A stretch of DNA of 15,000 nt from Chromera velia (lineage: Eukaryota; Sar; Chromeraceae): NCBI GenBank assembly GCA_018398765.1, contig JAHBMJ010000303.1, positions 1-15,000 of the forward strand, given 5' to 3'. Made by a program: the position numbers and the translations under genes. Below the pieces are notes generated by a model. That model was not told the DNA's origin and ran no database searches. It saw only the letters and a program-made list of their open reading frames with translations. Below, piece by piece: positions 8,117 through 15,000 of the stretch; position 1 is the stretch's first letter; every line of letters begins with the position of its first letter.

Positions 8117-8312
8117 ATCTGGAAAGGCTTTCTATAGGAGAACTGTTTCAGGCTTTCCTACGCAATGGGAAATTGGTCTGCTAAACCTGATTCCTTCTGA
8201 CCGGGAAATCACCCTCCCGCAAGCCCCATACAGGTTGCTTAACAAAGAAAGAGTTCAGACAGTTAGCCCCTCCTCAGTGTGCCGTATACGGGGTGAACGC
8301 ACGGTCTTCTGA
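8117..8312 (+). pseudogene. Short open frame with weak LINE reverse-transcriptase resemblance
   Basis: The frame reads GFPTQWEIGLLNLIPSDRE, then PQAPYRLLNKERVQ, ending at TGA 8310-8312. The pattern Pro-x2-Trp...Gly-Leu-Leu-x-Leu-Ile-Pro followed by a Tyr-Arg-Leu-Leu stretch resembles the start of the reverse-transcriptase domain of non-LTR retrotransposons. It is short, lacks the catalytic motifs and could be coincidence. Confidence 0.2.
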
Positions 8313-9041
8313 GTACTGCGGAGGGTGTAAGATAGTGTCTACTGCGGTGCTAACTGCCAGAGAGAGGACTAGAGGAAGAAGCCTTGGGGACACAAAAGGC
8401 AGTGCCCCCAACTGAGGGCTCATGTCTTTGACGTGATTGCCCTCGAGGAACCGGTATTTGCAACTCATCTGCAGATCGAGCCAATATTACAGAGTGAATT
8501 AAAAATTGAATCCCGAATTACCCATTAAAATAGAATCTTTTAATAGATGTCACAGCAGTAAAGTTAAGAAACATGTTAGAAATATGCATCAGAAATACGT
8601 TAAAAATTTTATAGAAATATTATAGAAATCTTATATTTAAGAAATCTGGACCACATTTCTAATTTTTTAAGAAGTTTAGGCTAATTAAATTCACGTAAAT
8701 TCATCTAAATCTAGATCCAAATTCACTTAAATTCATTTATGAATTCACTCATTTTTGCAGGGTAGATCAAAAAAATATATTTCTCATTTCTATGTTTTAA
8801 AGCAACAGTCCTACAACACAAAGTGTTTGATACGGTCACACGGAGGTAAACATAAGACATTGCTAAACACTTTTTTTTTAAAGCATTTTAACTAGCATAT
8901 TTTAAAGTCAAATTACAGTATTATATTATTAGATTTACAAATTTTTTTTCTACCATTTCCTTTATAATTTTCTTAGTAATCACGATTTTTAAAAGCACTA
9001 CCGTAACTGCTATTTTGATTACTATGCGCCTAGCTACGCAC

Positions 9042-9075
9042 GGCGGCCGCCACAGTCTGGCGGCCAGACGTCTGG
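9042..9075. repeat. Cluster of overlapping perfect palindromes
   Basis: GGCGGCCGCC (9042-9051), GTCTGGC-G-GCCAGAC (9055-9069) and CCAGACGTCTGG (9064-9075) lie within 34 bases; the last two overlap. This sits as a GC island in AT-rich DNA. Confidence 0.7.
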
Positions 9076-9321
9076 TAACCATCGTAACTTGTTTACTCCA
9101 ACCCGTATAGGCAGTGTAATCTAGAGTGTGATACGAAAAATCTATTTGAATCTAGTAGCACTGCGTATACTAAGCTGATTTCGTATGAAGTTCAACATAC
9201 ACGCCCAGACACACGCACAATACCGTATTACAGTGGGGCCTAGTTCGAGTTCGGGATTGAATCTATGCAGGAAATACTAGGTTGGCCTGAGCCTATATGG
9301 CTCACCGGCTTTAACCTCATA

Positions 9322-9342
9322 CATCATCATCATCATCATCAT
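9322..9342. repeat. CAT trinucleotide microsatellite
   Basis: About seven CAT units in a row, in non-coding DNA. Confidence 0.85.
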
Positions 9343-9659
9343 TAATACGTTCCCCAGTACCTTCCATATACCATATTCCAAAGTTGTTACCTGGATCTTC
9401 TTTTATTCACTCTCTGTAATCGCTCATCCGTACCGCAATCCTTCTCCAACCGGGTCCTCAAGTCTTCCCCCCTTTCTCTCCACTGAGTCTTCAGGCAATC
9501 GCGCTGTGTCGAAACTGATGGAGAGGTGGATTACGGTCTGCCCCGGCCACTGTCAGTGAAGCAGCAGCGAGAACGACACGCATGCATGCAGACAAGGAGA
9601 GTCGGGCCAGGTCTGAGCGCAACCAGACCACCAGATAGCTGTCAGCTTCAAGCGAAATC

Positions 9660-9771
9660 CTACGAGGCTGCCCCCGACCCGGCAGCCTTTCTTGCCATTC
9701 TTCGAGCCTTCTTTGCCTGGAACGCCGCTTTTTTCCGCTCGATCTCTGCTGCAGAGAGGGTCGTGGGGTCC
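9660..9771 (-). CDS. Terminal exon of the zinc-finger gene
   Basis: After the acceptor TTTGCAG, the minus strand reads DPTTLSAAEIERKKAAFQA and on through KKARRMARKAAGSGAAS to TAG at 9662-9660, giving 36 residues. Lysine/arginine-rich tails of this kind commonly end nucleolar proteins. The first G completes an AAG codon with two bases left over at 10225, an exact phase match to a GTCAGT donor at 10224. If this intron is retained, the protein instead ends SVSRSVGLA with TGA at 10196-10194. Confidence 0.6.
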
Positions 9772-11641
9772 CTGCAAACATTATCAACGCATGCAAAACA
9801 AAGACACACTTATATGACATGTATTCTCACGCAAACGTGACAGAAAACACTGGCCCTTACAGAGAGGTTTGCAGGGCACACAGCCGGATCGATGGGGATA
9901 GATGGGACCACGCAGGCCAATCGCACGAAGTCAACCCTGCATGAAGAAGCACCGGCCTCCCGTGTGCCGAGAAGAGGGATTCAAATGAAAGCAGCACCAT
10001 GCATAAATCTACATAGAAACTTGTGCACACAGAAAGAAGATGGGGTTGCAGTGATAAAGCGAGACAGTGGGTCAGACACAAAAGTGAATGCAGAGAGTTT
10101 TTCCTCTGAAAACAAATCCTGACGCTGAAGTTTGAAGGAGCATCGCATCCAACCATGAACGGGGAAGAAAACAGGCTGGGGTCTGCAGCAGAATCAAGCA
10201 AGACCGACCGACCGACTGACTGACTTCTTTCGCTTGGGCTTCCCCTTCTTCACTTTCTTGCCTCCCGAGTCCTCTCCGCCCTTCCCCGATCGCTTGCTCC
10301 CGCTCCCTTTTGCCTTCTCCCCCCCCTTGTCCCCCTCATCTGAGCTCTCGTCCTCCTCCTGAGGGACGAGTGCTTTCTTCTTCTCTTTCTTCTTCGATCG
10401 CTCCGGCTTCGGTTCTGTTGCCTCCTCCTCGTCCTCTCCTTCGTCGTCCTTGTTTATCCCTTTCCTCTTCGTTCCTTTCTCCTTGACTGAATTCCCTTTG
10501 GTCTTTTTGGGAGATTGATCTTCATCTTCGTCGTCTGGTTCTGCCTCTGCCTCGCTTGGTCGTTTGGATCCCTTGACTTTCTTCTTCTTGTTGCTTTTCG
10601 GACTCTTGTCCTCCTTTTCTTCCTCTTCCTCCTCTTCCTCGTCTCGCTTGATCTTTTCAGATTTTGCTTTTCCTTTTGCCTTCTCCTCTTTCGGCTTCGC
10701 CTCCTTCTTTCCTTTTGAGACGCTTCCACCCTTTCCCTCTGCTTCTGTGCCTTTGCCGTTTGCCTCCATGGCCTGGAAGTAGGCCGCCTCCCTCTTCAAG
10801 TGCAGCTGTGGAGGACAAATGAGGATCGAGGGAAAGAAAGAGATGGGTTCTCAATGGAGAGTCACACGTTCAGCTGAAAGAAACTCGTTCTGAAGAAAGA
10901 GATCGGGACGACAAACACATGCTCTCACGCTCGAGTTTGCATTTTCTGTGGGAGATCGATCAAAGACGCACAGTTCCTTTCCTGCCTGTCCTGCTTGCCG
11001 CATTTGGAGACAAACTCACTCACGTGCTTACCTTTGTCTTGAGATGCTTCTCGACGTCTTGCTCGAAGATGAGAACCTTGTCCGGACAGAGACGGCAACG
11101 AAAATTTCCCCGGAAGTCAAAATCCTGCTCTGCTTCCAGAGCCTCCTGGAATTCGTCGTACAGGGGATCACCGTGTCCCTCGTCTCCTCCCTCATATTCT
11201 TCTTCGTCTTCCTCCTCGTCATCATCTTCCTCATCATCCTCCTCTCCATCCGTACCTTCCTCTGCTTTCACATTGTCACCGCTCCCCCCCGAGGCCCCCC
11301 TCTTCCTTTTCTGCTTTCCCTCCCCCCCTCCCCCCCCATCTTCCTCTTCTTCATCCTCCTCACTGCCATCTTCGTCATCGTCCCTGTGCGCAAACTGGGC
11401 CCGGGGCCCGTCGTCCATTTCATCCAGATCCTCCTGCATTCAGCCATGCATCCATCCATTCACCTATGCATCCGAATTTCGTAGCATCAATCGATCAAAT
11501 ACATGCGTACACACCCACATGCATGCGCACAACTGTACACATTCAATTCGATCAACCCTGATGTGCGTGTGAATGTGCGCAGCACAAACATAGTCACATA
11601 CATCTTTGACTGTCATTCGATAACTGTGATGTCGTGTTTCT

Positions 11642-11676
<35 letters not shown>

Positions 11677-12104
11677 GAAGAGAGAGAGAGAGTGAGAAGT
11701 TGAGTGAGTGAGTGAGTTACGTCAATAAGTCAGTGAGCTAGTGAGTGAGTGCGGCATTGAGAAAGCGTGCGAGTGAGAGGGCAAGTGAGCGAGAGAGTGA
11801 GTGAGTAAGAGCGTGCATTCGTAAGAAAGAGAAAACCAGGGCTGCTTATCTTTCTCAGCGAACTGGATTGAAAGGCAGTCAAGAAGTCGACAGCTGTGCA
11901 GGCTTATTTGAGGAAGCAGAAGAGTTGCAGCAGAAAGGGTGTGAAATGGCAGAGGTGCAAACTCTTCCTCGACCGAAACAGCCTTTTGAGAGACGGTGGG
12001 CAGAATACTTGCATAGAGGAAGACCGACCTCAGAATCAGTTTCCGAAACATCATCTACCTCCCCATCAATGATGAACTGAATCGCTCTTTTGAACATTTT
12101 GGCC
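9660..12104 (-). CDS. Acidic/lysine-rich protein with one U1-like C2H2 zinc finger (four-exon model)
   Basis: Exons on the minus strand: 12104-12029, 11433-11032, 10805-10225, 9771-9660, with all phases consistent. Counting from ATG 12097 the product is about 387 residues. Residues 1-23 read MFKRAIQFIIDGEVDDVSE onward. Residues 24 to about 120 are very acidic Asp/Glu/Gly runs. A finger C136-x2-C139-x13-H153-x5-H159 (FRCRLCPDKVLIFEQDVEKH) spans the 11032/10805 junction, whose donor GTAAGC and acceptor CACAG are good. The spacing is that of U1/matrin-type RNA- or DNA-binding fingers. The rest is Lys/Glu/Ser-rich with many nuclear-localisation-like basic clusters, ending AEIERKKAAFQAKKARR. This composition is typical of nucleolar or ribosome-biogenesis proteins; the exact family is not recognised. 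The first and last exons are less certain than the middle two. Confidence 0.7.
9772..10224 (-). other. Predicted intron of the zinc-finger gene (453 nt)
   Basis: The intron begins GTCAGTCAGTCGGTCGGTCG, a short tetranucleotide repeat that supplies the donor site, and ends TTTGCAG. No other coding signal is seen inside it on either strand. The donor has C at +3, which is not the consensus. Confidence 0.5.
10225..10805 (-). CDS. Third exon of the zinc-finger gene: lysine-rich region
   Basis: The acceptor CTCCACAG is followed by LHLKREAAYFQAMEANGKG, whose first His is the last zinc ligand. The exon encodes about 193 residues of Lys/Glu/Ser-rich sequence with alternating basic and acidic blocks, for example KEEKAKGKAKSEKIKRDEE and KKKEKKKALVPQEEDESSDE. 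No folded domain is expected. The purine bias is extreme, so both shifted frames also stay open; those are shadows. Confidence 0.85.
11032..11433 (-). CDS. Second exon of the zinc-finger gene: acidic region and zinc-finger cysteines
   Basis: The exon is 402 bases, phase 0 at both ends, and reads EDLDEMDDGPRAQFAHRDDD, then Asp/Glu/Gly runs, then DEFQEALEAEQDFDFRGNF and the finger start CRLC. It ends at a GTAAGC donor. The ATG at 11439 lies directly after an in-frame TGA and inside a likely acceptor AATGCAG, so it is probably not the true start. Confidence 0.85.
11641..11694. repeat. AG dinucleotide microsatellite
   Basis: An interrupted AG/GA run inside the predicted first intron of the zinc-finger gene. 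Confidence 0.9.
11697..11811. repeat. Degenerate TGAG/GAGTGA tetranucleotide repeat
   Basis: A run of GTGA units with variants follows the AG microsatellite. It is the same class of sequence as the TGAC satellite but a different word. Confidence 0.8.
12029..12104 (-). CDS. Probable first coding exon of the zinc-finger gene
   Basis: After TTTCAG the strand reads AKMFKRAIQFIIDGEVDDV, then SETDSE, and joins in phase to the acidic EDLDEMDDG of the next exon. The acidic drift fits. An in-frame TGA lies shortly upstream (about 12126), so either ATG 12097-12095 is the start or a further exon joins at the TTTCAG acceptor. Confidence 0.5.
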
Positions 12105-13013
12105 CTGAAATCTTCTCTCCGTCACCACCTTCAGCCGCACTGCCACCGACCCAAGCCAGGGAGACTTGAGTTGACGGGTTCCAGATAGGTCAGTCAAGTT
12201 GAAGAGACAGTGCAACAGGAAAGCGAAAACCGGCGGCAGAGGCCTCGCAGTTCTGCAGAAGGGCGTTGTGCGACAGAAACAATGCACTATCAGAGCCAGA
12301 AAGTAGTCGCCAAAGGGGCAATTCAATGTGCAAATGGATCAACGTGATAACGTCTCCGTTCGTTTCTTGAACTTAGCCATACACCTGTATAGACGGCAAT
12401 TAAAGTTTGCTCGGCCCGGGCCCGCGGCTCTTTCACTATATGGATTTTTGGCAGCTCGCGGCCATGCACGTGCGGCCCAGCAAAGTGCAGCCATGCGTCC
12501 ACCAAAATCACCCGCGGGCAGTCGAATTGCCAATTCTGACAATGTGGCCTTGAATTGGCAAATGATGATCCTTGGCTCTATGCAGCTTCAGCACCGCTAG
12601 GCTAGGGCGCTAGCCTCGGGTATGCAGAGCAGTCAGTCAACCCGGTCAACCCACCTTCGATCGATCCTGCGTGGCGAGTAAGCACACTGAGAAATGTCGA
12701 ACAGGCAATCCGCCTTCCTGAGCAGCAGCTGCAGAGAACCACTTGATGATCCTCCAGGAGCTTGGAGTCTGAGCTGGTCGTTCTGCAGTCATCCTCTCGA
12801 TCCAGGCATGATTTGACAACGTGTATTAATACCGATCGTGTAGCACTGGTCCAAATAGTAAAGCAAGGCGTGATTGTGGCTGTATGGGTGCTTGAGGCTG
12901 TTCACTCTTGCCCGTCTACTTCAACCTTTCAGTGTTTTCACGACTGAACGAGTTCGTCTCCTTCTGGCCTGTATTTCTCTCTTTGAGGACAGAGTGGAAC
13001 ATAAAGAAAAAGC
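12105..13013. other. Divergent intergenic region between the zinc-finger and kinase genes
   Basis: The two genes face away from each other here, so this should hold both promoters and 5' UTRs. It contains a GC-rich palindrome GGCCCGGGCC at about 12413-12422, a CCAAT inverted repeat at 12524-12559 and an inverted repeat GGCTAG-GGCG-CTAGCC at 12600-12615. No TATA box is convincing and no credible extra exon was seen. Confidence 0.5.
12524..12559. promoter_or_regulatory. CCAAT-type inverted repeat in a divergent promoter region
   Basis: GAATTGCCAATTC (12524-12536) is a perfect palindrome around one base. Its right half GCCAATTC pairs with GAATTGGC at 12552-12559 across 15 bases. CCAAT boxes occur in both orientations. 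This lies between two divergent genes, so a shared regulatory site is plausible but unproven. Confidence 0.35.
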
Positions 13014-15000
13014 ATGTCCGGGGGCCTCCGATTGAATTTTCTGGACAACGAGGAGGACGACCGCAGTTCCTCCGATGAGGGCAAGGGAGGAGAGGGACGG
13101 GGCGGGCGTTCTCTTCACCTTCTAGGCCCTGAGGATGAGAGCTGCACTTTCTCCATAAGGGACGAGGGAGATCTTCTCGTGCTGAAGAAACAAAAGGACC
13201 ACGAGAGACAATTCGAAATTGGAACTGCAGACAAGGCACCCCTTCTAATGGGAGAGGGCGAAAGCGTCTTCGATCCCAAAGATATCGTCTGTGATGACAA
13301 CAGATTTCTTGGAAGGTGTGTCTGTGTGTCTGCGACTGATGAGTCCCAGACATTCCTCGTTTCCCTGCGTTGTCGTATCTTCGTTTTCTTTTCCACAAAA
13401 GTTTTCAAGTCCATCGACCGGCTTGCATTGCAGCGATCATTTTCTCATGAGGCTTTTTCTGCACTTGATATGTACATCTCAATGTATAGATCACCGAGCG
13501 CTTATGCTCCGAAAATGCGTCTTCTTAAGGTGAACTTCCCCGGAGGTGTCCCTCCCTGATCTGTGTCCCTCAATGCCCCGTGGGAGGTTTCCTCTCCTTC
13601 ACACATTCGATGCCTGTAAAAGCGTGTCAGTGAGCGCGTACGCACATGATCACGCATGCTGCTGCCTTTACATTCCTGCGTGTGTGAATCCTCCTGCGCT
13701 TCTGCGACAAAAACACAACAGAGGAGCGGCGGGCACGGTCGTGAAGGCCATCCACGCCCCGACCAAGACTCCCCTGGCAGTGAAGATCATCAAAGTTTTG
13801 GGACACGATCACGGAAGACGGAGGCAGCTGAGAGCGGACTTGGGCCTGTTCAAGAACACAGCTGCGGACTGTGCATTCATTGTCAGATGCTACGCAGGTG
13901 AGGTCGCCCTGCTTTGCTTTGGTTGTGCATGGATCTCTTTCGAGGAAGGGATTGCTGCATGGGGTATGGAAGAAAATGCCGGGGGTAGAGGTTTCCCCAA
14001 GGAAATAGATCTGAAATTTTGAGACCAATGGCTGCGAGTCATCTGTGTACAACACCAGCGGTAAGAACGAAGAAATAGTCTGCTGTGTCGGTCGTTTCTG
14101 CTCAACGGTGCGTTTCTCTGCTTTTATTTGATTGATTTCTTTGTTTCCTCTTTGAGCAAATCCCGTCCTGCTTCCATGGCAGGTTACCTTCTTTCTTTCT
14201 TTCTTCCTTCCTTCCTTCCTTCCTTCCTTCCTCTCTTCCTTCCTCTCTTCCTTCCTTGCTTCTTGTTCTTCTCCTACTACTTGTTGTCAAATGGACCTTC
14301 CAACGGGCTTGTTTTTCCTTTTCGTTTTCTCTGCATGTTGCCTCATGCTCTTGTATCTTCTGTCTGCAAAACTCTCCTCGTTATGGATGGATGATTTGTG
14401 CATGCATGGCTGGTTGCATCTTTTCCTTCCCTCCCTCCTGCCTGCCGACCATGCAGCCTACTGGGAGAAGGCGAGTCAGAGCATTCACCTAGTGTTGGAA
14501 ATGATGGACGCTGGGTCTCTCCACGATCTGCGGATTTCGGCGGAGGACAAGAAAATGCCGGAGCCTGAGCTGGCCATCGCGTTGTTCCAGATCCTAGAGG
14601 GACTCAAGTTTCTTCACATTCGCAAAATCGTGCACAGAGACATAAAACCTCACAACGTACTCCTCAATTCAGAGGTGCGCCTGCCTGCCTGCCCATGTGG
14701 TGGTTGTGTTTGTCTCGGGGGTCTGGTTGGTGGTTGGTTGTTTTGGAGGTGGTGGTGTTGGGCATTTGTGATTGGTTTGAATCAGGCAGATGCGAGAGGC
14801 CTCAAAAAGAAGAAAAAAAAAAGACCACGTGTCTCCATATACACATCTATCTATGCATGCGGACATGCGTTGCCCTGTCTGCTCAGACTCTCTGTCAGCC
14901 AGATGCAAAGGAGAGAGAGAGAGAGAGAGAGAGAGCGTGTACGCCTTTCTGTCTTGAATGCGCTCTCACCTTGATTTCCTTTTCCCAGCTGTGCTCTGCT
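13014..15000 (+). CDS. MAP-kinase-kinase-like protein kinase, 5' part (runs off right edge)
   Basis: Exons 13014-13315, 13722-13897, 14457-14674 and a likely start at 14989; phases 2, 1 and 0 all fit. ATG 13014 is the first in frame after TAA. Residues 1-90 are an acidic leader containing TFSIRDEGDLLVLKKQ, similar in placement to the leader of plant-type MAPKKs. The kinase domain starts at about 96: glycine loop G100-R-G-A-A-G-T-V (split by intron 1), ATP-binding Lys in AVK122, HLVLEMMDAGSLHDL at 170-184 (hinge), and catalytic loop HRDIKPHN at 219-226. IVRCYAAYW and MDAGSL are the MAPKK-like signatures. It should phosphorylate protein substrates in a signalling cascade. There is no Glu between Lys122 and Cys157, where the alpha-C Glu belongs; Asp140 is the nearest candidate. 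DFG and the activation loop lie beyond the window. Confidence 0.8.
13316..13721 (+). other. Intron 1 of the kinase gene (406 nt)
   Basis: Donor GTGTGT after GGAAG and acceptor CACAACAG before A-GGA-GCG. Joining gives FLGRGAAGTVVKA, a proper glycine loop, which supports both sites. No other feature was seen inside. Confidence 0.75.
13898..14456 (+). other. Intron 2 of the kinase gene (559 nt), contains a TTCC microsatellite
   Basis: Donor GTGAGG after TACGCAG and acceptor CATGCAG before CCTACTGG. The join reads IVRCYAAYWEKASQSIHL, the expected strand beta-4/beta-5 region of a kinase. Confidence 0.75.
14189..14263. repeat. TTTC/TTCC tetranucleotide microsatellite
   Basis: Pyrimidine-rich tetranucleotide run inside kinase intron 2. 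Confidence 0.9.
14675..14988 (+). other. Intron 3 of the kinase gene (314 nt)
   Basis: Donor GTGCGC after codon GAG at 14674, and a strong pyrimidine tract TTGATTTCCTTTTCCCAG ending at 14988. The next exon would start LCSA, just before the expected DFG region. It contains a GA repeat at 14911-14935 and an A-run near 14810. Confidence 0.6.
14911..14935. repeat. GA dinucleotide microsatellite
   Basis: Uninterrupted GA run of about 25 bases inside kinase intron 3. Confidence 0.95.

Larger units (their letters stand above)
8470..9640. other. AT-rich non-coding region
   Basis: From about 8500 to 9000 the DNA is strongly AT-rich, with repeated short words such as AAATTCA and TTTTAA. A GC-rich island with palindromes lies at 9042-9075 and a CAT trinucleotide repeat at about 9322-9342. 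I see no gene. The right end is probably the 3' flank of the zinc-finger gene that ends at 9660. Confidence 0.6.
11434..12028 (-). other. Predicted first intron of the zinc-finger gene, with purine microsatellites
   Basis: The proposed donor is GTCGGT after codon GAG at 12029, and the acceptor is AATGCAG before 11433. The 595-nt interval contains the AG and TGAG repeats listed separately. An unspliced read-through of the upstream frame continues to a stop at about 11879. Confidence 0.45.

Noticed and set aside
9491-9840. Overlapping plus- and minus-strand frames of about 100 codons
   Set aside because: They are shadows of the terminal zinc-finger-gene exon, which is read in a different minus-strand frame and starts at a splice acceptor.
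10515-10782. Plus-strand Phe/Leu/Ser-rich frames resembling membrane segments
   Set aside because: They are the antisense of the lysine/glutamate-rich exon on the minus strand; GAA/AAG codons read backwards as TTC/CTT.
11437-11439. ATG at 11439 as start of the zinc-finger protein
   Set aside because: It directly follows an in-frame TGA and lies within a good splice acceptor (AATGCAG); the upstream exon at 12029-12104 joins in phase.
10919-11572. Long plus-strand frames with poly-Ser or hydrophobic runs
   Set aside because: Antisense of the acidic exon 11032-11433; the minus strand has splice sites and a zinc finger, the plus strand has only repeats.
14128-14394. Plus-strand Phe/Leu/Ser-rich frame in kinase intron 2
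   Set aside because: Produced by the TTTC/TTCC microsatellite; the flanking exons join across it in phase.

Overview
This is nuclear DNA from a eukaryote. The genes are split by GT-AG introns, there are microsatellites and a satellite block, and the protein families (RING/TRAF zinc fingers, an acidic/basic C2H2 protein, a MAP-kinase-kinase-like kinase) are eukaryotic. Intron-rich genes, mixed base composition, many simple repeats and a TRAF-type RING protein suggest a protist or alga, possibly a chromerid-like alveolate. That last step is inference from gene style only.

Layout. Positions 1-1045 (minus strand) carry a RING finger followed, in a different reading frame, by an array of TRAF-type zinc fingers that runs off the left edge. 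One base appears to be missing near 599-601. Positions 1484-3285 (plus strand) hold a decayed mobile element: a charged hydrophilic frame with two in-frame TAG codons, then a tyrosine recombinase relic broken by stops and frameshifts. Positions 3286-4310 are AT-rich and non-coding. Positions 4310-5712 are a degenerate TGAC-based satellite containing a spaced longer unit. Positions 5713-8470 are a patchwork: GGAGACGG repeats, a 33-bp GC-rich tandem repeat, a tRNA-like box pair, a possible MITE, and broken open frames of unknown origin. Positions 8470-9650 are AT-rich with a cluster of palindromes and a CAT microsatellite.

The right third is the gene-bearing part. On the minus strand (12104 down to 9660) is a four-exon gene for an acidic then lysine-rich protein with one U1/matrin-like C2H2 finger, probably nuclear or nucleolar. 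On the plus strand from 13014 to the right edge is the 5' part of a MAPKK-like protein kinase: three complete exons and the start of a fourth. The two genes are divergent and share about 0.9 kb of intergenic DNA with a CCAAT-type inverted repeat.

I see no bacterial-type operon, CRISPR array or defence system. The most useful observations are the frame break in the RING-TRAF gene, the phase-matched 3' exon of the zinc-finger gene whose intron starts in a microsatellite, the missing alpha-C glutamate in the kinase, and the decayed recombinase element. All exon joins are read by eye from splice signals, phase and protein sense, with no transcript evidence.
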